Shown piece by piece: positions 1-9,045 of a DNA stretch of 64,000 nt. Positions within the stretch are counted from its first letter, which is position 1. The number at the start of each line of letters is the position of its first letter. A program made the position numbers and the translations under genes. The notes beneath the pieces are model-generated. The model searched no databases and was not told the origin of the DNA. It saw nothing but the letters and a program-made list of their open reading frames with translations. This stretch comes from Gracilimonas sp040904925 (GTDB lineage: Bacteria; Bacteroidota; Rhodothermia; Balneolales; Balneolaceae). The stretch is taken from NCBI GenBank assembly GCA_040904925.1, contig JBBDSP010000031.1, forward strand, positions 1-64,000. The letters run 5' to 3'.

Positions 1-1
1 T

Positions 2-649
2 ATAAAATTAAGAGCTGCACAAAGAGCTATTGAAAAAAAAGCTCCTTTTCACTTATCAAAAAATAGCATGGCAGATGCTTTGATCATTGAATCATTTCAA
101 GAATATAAAACTAACCTAGATTCAGGTGAATGCACCTTAATGTTTATAACACATAATAAGAGCGATTTTAGTACTCAAAATGGTAATCAGAAAGAGCCAC
201 ATGATGACTTGACAGATATTTTTAATACCAATAGGTATCAATATTTCATCAATTTACCTGATGCCTTAAATGCAATTAATTCAGAATTAGTTGAAGAGAT
301 TGAATTTAAAAATGAGTGGTTTCTTGAACCTAAAAGTCTATCTGAAATATTAGACATAGAAAATGAATTAATAGAAAAAATCTGGTATAACAGACACAAA
401 GTAAGAGAGCATTCAATAAAAAATGGAAAGACCAAAATAATAGATCGGAAAGATTTTGAGCTCAGTAAATCAAGCAATACCATAGTTAAGGATATTTGGG
501 AAGGTGCAATTGAATCAGCCAAAAGAGTTGAAGATAAATATGGGAAAGAAAATCTTTATTTCACTGATTTTGAATGGGGTGTAATAAATGGCAAACTTTC
601 TGCTTTACGATGGGTTATTGGTGACGATTGGGACAATCTTGATACCTAG
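2..649 (+). CDS. PIN-like domain protein (DUF4935 type), 5' end outside window
   Basis: The reading frame is open from base 2, so the gene starts before the window. The first ATG at 68 lies inside a conserved-looking stretch (KNSMADALIIE) and is probably not the true start. About 215 residues are visible. The blocks NSMADALIIE and FITHNKSDFS resemble the central and C-terminal acidic motifs of PIN-fold nucleases of the DUF4935 type. The end (FEWGVINGKLSALRWVIGDD) matches my memory of that family's tail. Family knowledge: PIN folds are Mg-dependent RNases, often in toxin or defence roles. Inference only: RNase-like activity. The gene is clearly more AT-rich than the efflux genes after it, which would fit horizontal acquisition. 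Confidence 0.6.
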   Translation: MKLRAAQRAIEKKAPFHLSKNSMADALIIESFQEYKTNLDSGECTLMFITHNKSDFSTQNGNQKEPHDDLTDIFNTNRYQYFINLPDALNAINSELVEEIEFKNEWFLEPKSLSEILDIENELIEKIWYNRHKVREHSIKNGKTKIIDRKDFELSKSSNTIVKDIWEGAIESAKRVEDKYGKENLYFTDFEWGVINGKLSALRWVIGDDWDNLDT

Positions 650-666
650 AAACACCATACCCTCGC

Positions 667-711
667 TCCCAACAACCCTGTTGGGAATGCCTATCTGGAC
701 CTACCGGTCCA
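667..711. repeat. Two small perfect palindromes between PIN gene and efflux operon
   Basis: TCCCAACA (667-674) pairs perfectly with 679-686 around an ACCC loop. TGGACC (696-701) pairs with 706-711 around TACC. They resemble the short palindromes at 14248-14450. The rest of the 650-822 gap shows no clear promoter. Confidence 0.6.
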
Positions 712-822
712 ACCGTGATGGCTAAGAAAACCTAATTAGCTCAAACACCCTTTTACAAAACCTTCGAACGGAAAGCGGCTTCCTCAAGTTAAATTGGTAT
801 ATCACCAATAAATCATGAGCGC

Positions 823-2013
823 ATGGGTTGGAAAAAATCACTGCTAATATCTTTTGGAATACTAATTGTATCGCTGGCCGTTTTAGGGTTGATCTTCTCT
901 ACAGAACCGGAAGCTGAACGTTCGGGAACGGCTAAAGAATCAGCTATGCTGGTGGAGATGGAAAGTGTTGAACGGGGAACTTTCACACCTGTGATTTCAG
1001 CTACCGGAACCGTACAGGCATCTCAAGAGATCATGCTGGGCGCACGGACTGAAGGTGAAGTGACGTTCCTTTCATCAAATTTTGTGCCCGGCAGTTATAT
1101 AGAAAAAGGCGATGTCCTCCTTCAAATTGATTCCACAGATTATGTGAGTGAACTGATGCAGGCCCGTGCCGAACTTCGTCAGGTGGAATCTGAGCTTCAG
1201 CAGGAATTGGGATTACAGGAAGCGGCCAAAAGAGAATATGAATTATATGGTGACACCCTTTCTGAAGTAAATCAAGCCCTGGTACTTCGGCAGCCACAGC
1301 TCAAAGCGATCCGTGCTCAGGTTGAGTCTGCTCAAGCTTCGGTTGACCTGGCCGAGAGAAATTTAGATCGTACCACTGTTCGGGCTCCTTTTAACGCTTA
1401 TATCCTTGACAGAACGGTGAATTTAGGATCACAAGTCTCACCTGGACAAGCATTGGGTCAGTTAGTGGGTATTGATACTTATTGGGTAGAAGCCGCCATT
1501 CCGCTCAACAAAATACGCTGGCTTGAATTTGACGAAGACGGACGCGGCTCAGCCGTACAAATTCGAAACCAAACCGCATGGCGCGGGAGTGAATATCGTG
1601 AAGGGTCTTTATATAAAATGTTAGGATCGCTGGATGATCAAACCCGGATGGCACGTGTATTGGTTGAAGTGGAAGACCCCCGCTCATTACGTGCTGAAAA
1701 TTCAGATCAGCCGCCACTCATAATCGGTTCATTTGTAGAGACGAATATTGAAGGACGAACGCTCCAAGATGTAGCCAAAGTAAATCGTGATTACCTGCGC
1801 AGCAACGAAACCATTTGGGTGAAGGAAGGTGATTCACTTAGCATCCGCGATCTTGAGATCGAATTTCAGGATTCAGATTATGCGTATGTGAGTTCAGGCC
1901 TGGAGGATGGAGATCAGGTGGTGACCACAAATCTGGCTACCGTAACGGAAGGTGCCCCGCTTCGCCTGGAAGGTGAGGAGCCGGCGTCAACCGAAAGCGG
2001 AGAAAGTGAATGA
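823..2013 (+). CDS. RND efflux periplasmic adaptor (membrane fusion protein)
   Basis: This 396-residue adaptor would link an inner-membrane RND pump to an outer-membrane channel. It has one N-terminal membrane helix (about residues 5-26) and a first half of the lipoyl/barrel-sandwich domain (TGTVQASQEI, GDVLLQID). A helical hairpin follows at about 105-185, then the returning lipoyl half (RTTVRAPFNAYI) and beta-barrel/membrane-proximal domains. The ATG at 823 is chosen because it gives a proper signal-anchor; no good ribosome-binding site is visible. It overlaps the permease start by 4 bp (ATGA), so the two are probably translationally coupled. No TolC-type channel is encoded next to it. Substrate unknown. 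Confidence 0.9.
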   Translation: MGWKKSLLISFGILIVSLAVLGLIFSTEPEAERSGTAKESAMLVEMESVERGTFTPVISATGTVQASQEIMLGARTEGEVTFLSSNFVPGSYIEKGDVLLQIDSTDYVSELMQARAELRQVESELQQELGLQEAAKREYELYGDTLSEVNQALVLRQPQLKAIRAQVESAQASVDLAERNLDRTTVRAPFNAYILDRTVNLGSQVSPGQALGQLVGIDTYWVEAAIPLNKIRWLEFDEDGRGSAVQIRNQTAWRGSEYREGSLYKMLGSLDDQTRMARVLVEVEDPRSLRAENSDQPPLIIGSFVETNIEGRTLQDVAKVNRDYLRSNETIWVKEGDSLSIRDLEIEFQDSDYAYVSSGLEDGDQVVTTNLATVTEGAPLRLEGEEPASTESGESE

Positions 2014-5000
2014 GTGAGCAAAATACCAACCAAGGTTTTTTCTCTGACCCAATCGCCTTCATGGCCCGAAATCCCATTGCGGCCAATTTACTGATGATCA
2101 TTCTTTTGGGCGGCGGAATCTGGAGCATGTTCAATATTCAGAAAGAGGTATTCCCGGAATATGAACTCGATATCGTTGAAGTGAGTGTTCAGTATCCCGG
2201 AACTTCACCCGAAGAAGTGGAGCAGGGAATATTGCGCCCGGTTGAAGAAGCCATTCGCGGAGTGCAGGGTATCGAAGAAATTACGTCGGAGGCAAACGAA
2301 GGCTCGGGTTCTGTTTCCATTGAGCTGGTGACCGGGGCTGATCGTATGAATGTATTTCAGGATATCGATCAGGCCGTAAATCGTATCACCACCTTTCCGG
2401 ATGACATTGAGGAGCCGGAAGTTCGTCTCCAATCCAATCAGCGCGAAGTAATAGAATTGGGTTTGTATGGTGATGTTGATATCTGGACCCTCCGACAACT
2501 GGCTGAGCAGGTCAGGGACCAATTATTAAGCACGGAGAACATTACACAGGTCGAATTGGGTAATGTCCCCGATTATGAAACCTCTGTTGAAATCCCCAGA
2601 GAGCGATTGCGGGAATATGGTCTTACACTGGGCGAAGTTGCAGATCTGATCCGCGTTTCCAGTGAAGATGTACCCGCCGGCGCTGTGGAAACAAGCGGGG
2701 GAGAGATTCTTTTACGAATAAAAGAGCGCAAGCAATGGGCCGATGAATTTTCCGAAATTGAAGTTATTTCTTCTCAAAACGGCGGCAGTATTTTGCTCGG
2801 AGATATTGCTGAAATTGAAGATGGTTTTGTTGAGGAAGGATTTCATTCCCAGTTCAACCGGCAGACTTCGGTAGAAATAGCGGTATCAAGGATCGGGGAA
2901 CAATCACCCCTCGATATTGAAGAAACGGTTCTTGAAGTGATGGAGCAGGCCGCGGTGAATTTCCCTGAAGGAGTACAATATCGGATAGATGGAAACTCCG
3001 CTGAAGATTATCGGGAACGACTTTCCTTACTCACCGAGAACGGATTCCTGGCTATCCTGATCGTTTTGGCTATCCTCGCTCTTTTCCTTGAATACCGGCT
3101 GGCCTTCTGGGTGATGATGGGCATGACCATCTCTTTTGTGGGTGCCGTACTTTTTATGCCCCTCGCCAATTTGAGTATTAACATGATCTCTATGTTCGGA
3201 TTCCTTGTGGTGCTGGGTATCGTGGTAGATGATGCTATTGTAGTGGGTGAGAATATCTATGAATTCCAACTGAAAGGAATGGGGAAATTAGAGGCCGCTA
3301 TTGCCGGGGCCAAAGACATGAGCAAGCCGGTGACCTTCAGTATTCTTACTAATATCATCGCCTTTGTCCCGCTGTTGCTTCTTCCCGGTACCACCGGCAA
3401 ATATTGGTGGCCGCTACCGGCTGTGGTTACCATAGTTTTGGCGTTATCCCTTTTTGAGGCATTGTTCATTCTTCCAGCCCACCTGGCTCACATCAAGGAA
3501 AAAAAGTCATCAAAATTCGTAGCTAAATTCGAAAAATTTCAGCGCGCTTTTGCTGATAGATTCAATCATTTTGTGAATACAAAATATCGAAGGTTTCTCG
3601 AGCTCACTATTCGTAACAGGTATATAACTGTGAGTACCGCTGTAGCATTGCTGCTAATTGTAGGTGGATTCGGATACAGCGATCACATGGGCATTGTATT
3701 GATGCCCGAACAGCCTGCCGATGAAGTGGAAGCCGGAGCTTCTTTACCGGTTGGAACCACGAATGATCAGGCCGCTTTAGTTGCCGAGGAGATCACCGCG
3801 GCTTCTTATACAATGTTCGAGGACAATGATCTTTTTGAACAGGCAGAAGGAATCAAAACCAACGTGCGTGGACAGGATTTCATTGATGTGGAAATAGTGA
3901 TGAAGCCCCCGGCCGAGCGAACAATGAGCACCAGAGAACTGATGGAATTATGGAGAGACAGTATCGGTGATATCGAGGGAATTGACCAGATCACCTTTGA
4001 AGTGGAAGCGGGTCCGGGCGGCTACTTGCCGGATATAAGTGTAGACCTCAGTCATTCGGATATCAATGTGTTAGAAGAGGCAAGTCAGGATTTCCTTCAG
4101 CGTATGGAAGGTTATGAAAATACCGCCGATGTAAGCGACAACTACAATCGCGGTAAACAACAGTTTGATTTTAAACTTCTGTCTGAAGCCAGAAAACTTG
4201 GGCTGACATCGGATGAAGTCGGCCAGCAAGTTCGCGATGGATTTTTTGGGGCATTGGCTATGCGTCAGCTTAGAGGCACCAATGAAATAGAAGTGCGGGT
4301 TAAACTTCCCGAAGAGGAAAGAAAAGACCTGTATAACCTGGAAGAATATTTGATCCGAACCGAAAGCGGAGTTGAAGTTCCTCTTTATGATATTGCTGAA
4401 CTTGAGTCCGGTGAGGCCTTTACCAGTATTAATCGTCGTGATGGCCGCCGGGTGGTTGGTGTAAGTATGGATGTAGAACCCGCCGGAGCCATCAATCAGG
4501 TTTTAGCTTCCATGCAGGAAGAAGAACTTCCGAGATTACAGGAGGCTTTCCCCGGAATTACCTGGACCTTTGTTGGAAGTGATGCCGAAATGCGAGAATC
4601 AACACAGGCGCTGTGGAGCAGCTTCTTTATTGCACTACTGGTGATCTATGCGCTACTTGCGGTGGCTTTTAACAGTTACGCTCAGCCATTGATCGTGATG
4701 GGTGCCATTCCATTTGGAATTGTTGGGGCCGTGATCGGGCATATTTTGCTTGGATTTGATCTTTCCCTGGTTAGCCTGATGGGTGTTATAGCCCTTTCCG
4801 GAGTAGTTCTTAATGATTCCCTGATCATGATCGATTTTGCCAATAAAAAGAGAGCCAAAGGAGAATCAGTCTTTGATGCCATTCATGAAGCCGGGCTTCG
4901 CCGTTTCCGCCCTATCATGCTGACAACCCTTACTACATTCGGCGGACTTACTCCGATCATTTTAGAAACTTCCATTCAGGCCACACAACTTATCCCAATG

Positions 5001-5138
5001 GCCATTTCATTAGGTTTCGGGATTGTATTTGCGACTTCAATCATCCTGGTACTCGTTCCTTGTTTATATATGATCCTTGAGGATGTGGTTATTCTGGCTA
5101 AGAAGAATTTTAGGCCTGAAGACGCTTCTTTAGCATAG
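2010..5138 (+). CDS. RND family efflux transporter permease (HAE1/AcrB-like)
   Basis: A 1042-residue proton-driven pump, the usual length for the family. The N-terminus (PIAANLLMIILLGGG, then FPEYELDIVEVSVQYPG) is typical of AcrB-like permeases. The TM4 motif GIVVDDAIVVGENIYE, near residues 400-415, carries the paired aspartates of the proton relay. A second membrane bundle lies at about 870-1020. Two large periplasmic loops, predicted by the family, separate the bundles. It forms an operon with the adaptor at 823. Exported substrates cannot be told from sequence. Confidence 0.93.
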   Translation: MSEQNTNQGFFSDPIAFMARNPIAANLLMIILLGGGIWSMFNIQKEVFPEYELDIVEVSVQYPGTSPEEVEQGILRPVEEAIRGVQGIEEITSEANEGSGSVSIELVTGADRMNVFQDIDQAVNRITTFPDDIEEPEVRLQSNQREVIELGLYGDVDIWTLRQLAEQVRDQLLSTENITQVELGNVPDYETSVEIPRERLREYGLTLGEVADLIRVSSEDVPAGAVETSGGEILLRIKERKQWADEFSEIEVISSQNGGSILLGDIAEIEDGFVEEGFHSQFNRQTSVEIAVSRIGEQSPLDIEETVLEVMEQAAVNFPEGVQYRIDGNSAEDYRERLSLLTENGFLAILIVLAILALFLEYRLAFWVMMGMTISFVGAVLFMPLANLSINMISMFGFLVVLGIVVDDAIVVGENIYEFQLKGMGKLEAAIAGAKDMSKPVTFSILTNIIAFVPLLLLPGTTGKYWWPLPAVVTIVLALSLFEALFILPAHLAHIKEKKSSKFVAKFEKFQRAFADRFNHFVNTKYRRFLELTIRNRYITVSTAVALLLIVGGFGYSDHMGIVLMPEQPADEVEAGASLPVGTTNDQAALVAEEITAASYTMFEDNDLFEQAEGIKTNVRGQDFIDVEIVMKPPAERTMSTRELMELWRDSIGDIEGIDQITFEVEAGPGGYLPDISVDLSHSDINVLEEASQDFLQRMEGYENTADVSDNYNRGKQQFDFKLLSEARKLGLTSDEVGQQVRDGFFGALAMRQLRGTNEIEVRVKLPEEERKDLYNLEEYLIRTESGVEVPLYDIAELESGEAFTSINRRDGRRVVGVSMDVEPAGAINQVLASMQEEELPRLQEAFPGITWTFVGSDAEMRESTQALWSSFFIALLVIYALLAVAFNSYAQPLIVMGAIPFGIVGAVIGHILLGFDLSLVSLMGVIALSGVVLNDSLIMIDFANKKRAKGESVFDAIHEAGLRRFRPIMLTTLTTFGGLTPIILETSIQATQLIPMAISLGFGIVFATSIILVLVPCLYMILEDVVILAKKNFRPEDASLA

Positions 5139-5160
5139 ATTCTAGATAAGATGTCTGCAG

Positions 5161-5253
5161 TTGTCATCCTGAGAGTACCCTCGAAGGATCTGCAAGAATG
5201 CGATGCAAATACAACCCTGTGAAGATGCTTCAGAAGTATCTTCAGCATGACAC
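5161..5253. repeat. Imperfect inverted-repeat element (GTCATCCTGAG type)
   Basis: The left part begins TTGTCATCCTGAG and includes GAAGGATCT (5161-5194). The right part, read in reverse, begins GTGTCATGCTGAAG (5220-5253). About two thirds of 34 positions pair. Elements starting GTCATCCTGAG with GAAGGATCT recur in many bacterial genomes, so this is probably a REP/MITE-like interspersed repeat. It lies between the convergent efflux permease and Na/Pi transporter genes. Confidence 0.55.
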
Positions 5254-5312
5254 CAAAGGGCGGATTTTATCTCAAAACTCGCGTATCTTAGGCAATCAAT
5301 TGAAATTCTATA

Positions 5313-7058
5313 TTATCCCCGTTCTTCAACCACCTTCTCGTAAGCAGCTTTTACCTTCACACCGGCGATGGCTTCATTTACGTTAAAGAGATGATCGCCG
5401 ATCTTCTCGAGTCGGTTCAGGTAATCAAGAAATACAAAACCGACTTTATTTGAATAGGCCTTATTCTCAAGCTGCCTGTAGTGATATTCCAGCAATTCAT
5501 CGCGGTAGCTGTTGATGTGCTGCTCAAGCTCCATCGCTTTCTCAAGACTGATCTCACTGCTATCCAGAGCTAAATTATCCCGGACATTTTGAATGGCTTC
5601 ATGGATAAGATCCAGCATGTTTTTGATGCGGATCATGGAAGGCTCAGCTAACTCTGTGTCTTCAGACTGCATGCGCTCAAAGGTTTTGGACATCTGGTAG
5701 TAGATATCACCTACACGTTCAAGGTCGTTGATCATGCTGTGGATACCACGAATGCGGCGGGTAGCCTCTTCTGTTAAATTGTAACTGGAGATCTTGGTAA
5801 GATATTCTGCTATTTCCAGTTCAATAGTATCGGTGATCTCTTCCCGTTTTTTAAGTTTCTCAAGGAATTTATCCCGCTTGTTCTGTTTGTTGAAGAGGAG
5901 CCCTTGCATACTGAAATGCATTTTTTCGATCAGCTTGGCGAATAACTCTACCTCCTTATGCGCCTGGGAAATTGATAATTCCGGAGAAGACATCATCCCG
6001 GAAGAAATATATTGTAAGCGATACGTGCTGTCTGCATCTCCTTTGTCTTTTTGAAACCTTTCCACCAATTTAACGATCCGTGGCACCAGCCCGAAAAGTA
6101 GCATCACATTTAAAATATTGAATGTGGTATGAAAGAGGGAAAGAGCCAGTGTTGCATTGGCGCGTCCAATTTCATCCGAGGCCTGAAAAACGGATCCTGC
6201 TTCCGGAGAGAAATAGCTCATGATATTGTCAATACCCACTAAAAAGGGCTGCATTAATATGAGCATCCATATCACCCCAAAAACATTGAACACGAAGTGA
6301 AACCGGGCAGCCCTCTTTGCATACACATTCCCAATTATAGCTGCAATATTAGCCGTTACGGTGGTACCGATATTTTCACCGAGTATCATGGCCGCTGCAA
6401 TTGGAAAATCGATCCATCCCTGAAATAACATAACCAAGGTGATGGCTGTAGCCGCAGAAGATGATTGGGTTATCAAAGTAAGCCCTGTACCCACAGCCAC
6501 AAATATCAGAATGGAGAGGAACCCAAATTCAGTGAATTGATCCAAAAACATAAACATCTCAGGATTTTCCTGAATGTTGGGCACGGCATTTTTAATAAAA
6601 TCGAGTCCGATAAAAAGAATACCGAATCCGATCATGGATTCAGCGAGATTTCGCAGCTTCTCTTTCCCAAAAAAGATGAACGGAAAAAAGACTCCGATAA
6701 GCATTACTGCAATTGGGGTGATCTCCATCTTGAAACCAAAAATAGAAACCATCCAGGCCGTTACGGTCGTACCAATATTGGCGCCCATGATAACACCCGT
6801 AGATTCTATAAAAGTTATCAGCCCGGCATTTACAAAACTGACAACCATCACTGTTGTAGTAGTAGATGACTGCGTAATGGTAGTGGCTGTGAATCCCGTA
6901 AAAATGCCACGAAGCCGGGTTGTAGTCATTCCCTTAAGGATGGCCCGGAGTTTGCTCCCTGCAACTTTTTGAAGGCCATCGCTGAAAACCTTCATTCCAT
7001 AGATAAAAATTCCAAGAGAACCGATCAATTGCAGAAAATCGAAAAAGGTATAAGTCAT
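5313..7058 (-). CDS. Na/Pi cotransporter family protein with C-terminal PhoU-like domain
   Basis: 581 residues. The membrane half holds the two inverted Na_Pi_cotrans repeats. Each has a QSS signature (TQSSTTTTV early, TQSSSAATA in the middle) followed by GANIGTTVTA or GENIGTTVTA. From about residue 350 the protein is a soluble, charged helical PhoU-like domain. This is the NptA/YjbB-type arrangement, a sodium-driven phosphate transporter or exporter. The gene stands alone, with divergent transcription from 7264. No pho-box-like sequence was recognised. Confidence 0.88.
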   Translation of the reverse strand: MTYTFFDFLQLIGSLGIFIYGMKVFSDGLQKVAGSKLRAILKGMTTTRLRGIFTGFTATTITQSSTTTTVMVVSFVNAGLITFIESTGVIMGANIGTTVTAWMVSIFGFKMEITPIAVMLIGVFFPFIFFGKEKLRNLAESMIGFGILFIGLDFIKNAVPNIQENPEMFMFLDQFTEFGFLSILIFVAVGTGLTLITQSSSAATAITLVMLFQGWIDFPIAAAMILGENIGTTVTANIAAIIGNVYAKRAARFHFVFNVFGVIWMLILMQPFLVGIDNIMSYFSPEAGSVFQASDEIGRANATLALSLFHTTFNILNVMLLFGLVPRIVKLVERFQKDKGDADSTYRLQYISSGMMSSPELSISQAHKEVELFAKLIEKMHFSMQGLLFNKQNKRDKFLEKLKKREEITDTIELEIAEYLTKISSYNLTEEATRRIRGIHSMINDLERVGDIYYQMSKTFERMQSEDTELAEPSMIRIKNMLDLIHEAIQNVRDNLALDSSEISLEKAMELEQHINSYRDELLEYHYRQLENKAYSNKVGFVFLDYLNRLEKIGDHLFNVNEAIAGVKVKAAYEKVVEERG

Positions 7059-7263
7059 TAATGAAGGTTAGTTTTGCAAAGAATGGCCTTAAGATAATGG
7101 ATATTGTACCCTTCTAAAACTGATCTTGAAATATTAGAAAACAGCGTTTCGGTTTAAATATTCGGTTTTTTAAAAATCCCTTCAAAATAAAAGCGGAAGG
7201 TGTTATTTCTAAAATATTTTATGCTTATTTCAGCTTACAAAAATATCAATACAAGGGTCATAC

Positions 7264-7638
7264 ATGGAAACTAAGCAACTTTTAGAGTCCTTTTTTGAGG
7301 AGCAGTTTAAAAACACTTCTCAGTTTTTTCTTTACAAGGATAAAAAACTGCTTAAAGAAGAAAAGTATGTTGAATTTGCTCAAGAACAGCTTAAAAAGGC
7401 GCGTCAAATATTCTGGTCGGTAGCAGGCTCTTTACTCCTTGCCTGTTGGTATGGCATTACCAGCCTTATCGGGTATGGGGGAGACCCTAATTGGTTTGAC
7501 TTATCTGCCGGACTTATTCTCTGGTTTTCAACTATGGGCATGGTCTGGTATACCTCCAAAGAATATTACTCCATTAAAAGTTCTATGAATCTGTTCATTA
7601 AAATGATGGAGAAAGAACAAGTCCAGAAAAGAAATTAA
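7264..7638 (+). CDS. Small membrane protein of unknown function
   Basis: 124 residues. A charged helical N-terminus (about 1-50, EEQFKN, KKLLKEEKYVEFAQEQL) is followed by two hydrophobic segments (about 53-72 and 80-98) and a short Lys/Glu-rich tail. This suggests a two-pass inner-membrane protein with both ends in the cytoplasm. The family is not recognised. The 205-bp gap upstream contains TAGTTTTG at 7069-7076, a possible Bacteroidota -7 element, but too far from the start to be convincing. Confidence 0.55.
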   Translation: METKQLLESFFEEQFKNTSQFFLYKDKKLLKEEKYVEFAQEQLKKARQIFWSVAGSLLLACWYGITSLIGYGGDPNWFDLSAGLILWFSTMGMVWYTSKEYYSIKSSMNLFIKMMEKEQVQKRN

Positions 7639-7671
7639 CGCTGTTTTGATTTCGGTTAAGAGGCCTTAAAT

Positions 7672-7704
7672 AACCCTGTCTGGTTTCAAAAACCTGACAG
7701 GGTT
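7672..7704. repeat. Hairpin between convergent genes
   Basis: The 15-nt arms 7672-7686 and 7690-7704 (AACCTGACAGGGTT on the right) pair with one mismatch around a CAA loop. There is no T-tract on either side. It separates the small membrane gene from ruvA and may limit read-through in both directions. The CCTGACAGG word is one I associate with interspersed repeats in Bacteroidota. Confidence 0.6.
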
Positions 7705-7741
7705 GTGCTATAAATTAGTAAAATCACCTTACCGGAAATCC

Positions 7742-8338
7742 TTACTTATTCAAGCTCGCCAAAGCTTTTTTGATTACCACCGAAGTGTCTTCACTTTTGG
7801 TTTCTTTGAGCGCTTTCATCACCGCCTGCTCCGATTCTTTTTTCTTAAAGCCTAGTGACTCAAGGGCAGAAATAGCCTCTCCTGTTACGCTCGATTCAGC
7901 CGAACTTGTTGGGGTTACCCCGGCCGACACCGCATATTCAGCCAGTTTATCCTTCAGTTCCACTATGATGCGCTGCGCCGTTTTCTTACCAATTCCCGGT
8001 ACTTTGGATAGTGTGCCTTCTTCTCCGTTTGTAATAGCTCCTATGAGTTGATCAGCAGGTAAACCTGATAAAATGGTAAGTCCTAATTTCGGGCCCACTC
8101 CTTTTACGGTAATAAGTTTTTCGAATAATGCTTTTTCATCCGAGGAAAAGAATCCGAATAACCGCTGATCGCTGTCGGTGATGTGATGATAGGTTAGCAG
8201 TTTTACTTCCGATCCGGCACTTTCGAGCTGTTCCTGGGTAATGGAGGAAATTTCTACCCGGTAGCCCACACCGGAGACATCAAGGATCACAAGTCCTTCT
8301 TTTTTTTCTTCGATGTAACCTTTTAAAAATGCGATCAT
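7742..8338 (-). CDS. ruvA: Holliday junction branch-migration protein RuvA
   Basis: 198 residues (E. coli 203). An OB-fold domain (MIAFLKGYIEEKK, ISGVGYRVEIS-like) is followed by two helix-hairpin-helix motifs, LITVKGVGPKLGLTIL and LSKVPGIGKKTAQRIIVELK. The C-terminal domain III (about 150-198, EAISALESLGFKKKE) contacts RuvB. RuvA tetramers bind four-way junctions and load the RuvB motor. It is downstream of fabI and ruvC on the same strand, separated from ruvC by a 128-bp gap with an inverted repeat. ruvB is not in the window. Confidence 0.97.
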   Translation of the reverse strand: MIAFLKGYIEEKKEGLVILDVSGVGYRVEISSITQEQLESAGSEVKLLTYHHITDSDQRLFGFFSSDEKALFEKLITVKGVGPKLGLTILSGLPADQLIGAITNGEEGTLSKVPGIGKKTAQRIIVELKDKLAEYAVSAGVTPTSSAESSVTGEAISALESLGFKKKESEQAVMKALKETKSEDTSVVIKKALASLNK

Positions 8339-8380
8339 ATCTAATTTATTTGTGTATCTGTAATGAGGTCAAATAAAACA

Positions 8381-8460
8381 TCGCACAAGCGAGACGCTTG
8401 CGCTAGTATTCTTTCATAAATCTAAAAACAACACCTCGTTTAAGCGTCCCGCTTGTACGA
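8381..8460. repeat. Inverted repeat between ruvC and ruvA
   Basis: TCGCACAAGCGAGACGCTT (8381-8399) is the reverse complement of 8442-8460 with two mismatches, with a 42-nt loop. The ACAAGCGGGACGCTT word looks like an interspersed palindromic repeat. It sits inside the likely fabI-ruvC-ruvA transcript and could act as an mRNA processing or partial termination site. Confidence 0.65.
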
Positions 8461-8466
8461 ACCGAA

Positions 8467-9042
8467 TTATATCCCCTTCACCCGGTCGGGGTTGTCTGCC
8501 ACAAAACTGGCCCAGTCGCCTTTTTTGTTATTTTGGTGTGTTTTCTTTTTGGCGGAACCGGGGATGCCTTTGCCTTTCATCAAATGACACCACGCTACAG
8601 CCAGGGCATCTGTTGCATCATTGGATAATTTCTCATCGGGCAGCTTTACCATTTTATTCAACATGAAGGCAACTTGCTCTTTGCTGGCGTTTCCATTTCC
8701 GGTAATGGATTTCTTCACCACTTTCGGGAAATACTCCACGGCCGGCAAACCGTTATTGGTGATGGCCAGCATCGCCGCCGCCTGAGCCCGTCCCAATTTC
8801 AGCATGGCCACCGGATCAACCCCATACACCGGAGTTTCAACTGCACAAGCTGTGGGTTTGTTAGAGCGTATGATCCCAGAGATCTTATCAAAAATAACCT
8901 GCAATCGCTCGGCATGATCATCAATATCAGCCATGCGGATCACATCACACCTTAAGGCGATCAGCTGTCCGTTTTCTTCCGTCAACAGGGCATAGCCGGT
9001 GTTTCGGGAGCCGGGATCGATACCGAGGATTATATCAGGCAT
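8467..9042 (-). CDS. ruvC: Holliday junction resolvase RuvC
   Basis: 191 residues. The acidic catalytic set of the RNase H-like fold is visible: D9 in GIDPGSRNTGYAL, E69 in AVETPVYG, and D142/D145 in NDATDALAVAWCH. It cuts Holliday junctions symmetrically, working with RuvAB. The gene begins 3 bp after fabI ends on the minus strand, so the two are very likely co-transcribed. A short basic tail (about 160-191) follows the core. Confidence 0.97.
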   Translation of the reverse strand: MPDIILGIDPGSRNTGYALLTEENGQLIALRCDVIRMADIDDHAERLQVIFDKISGIIRSNKPTACAVETPVYGVDPVAMLKLGRAQAAAMLAITNNGLPAVEYFPKVVKKSITGNGNASKEQVAFMLNKMVKLPDEKLSNDATDALAVAWCHLMKGKGIPGSAKKKTHQNNKKGDWASFVADNPDRVKGI

Positions 9043-9045
9043 ATA

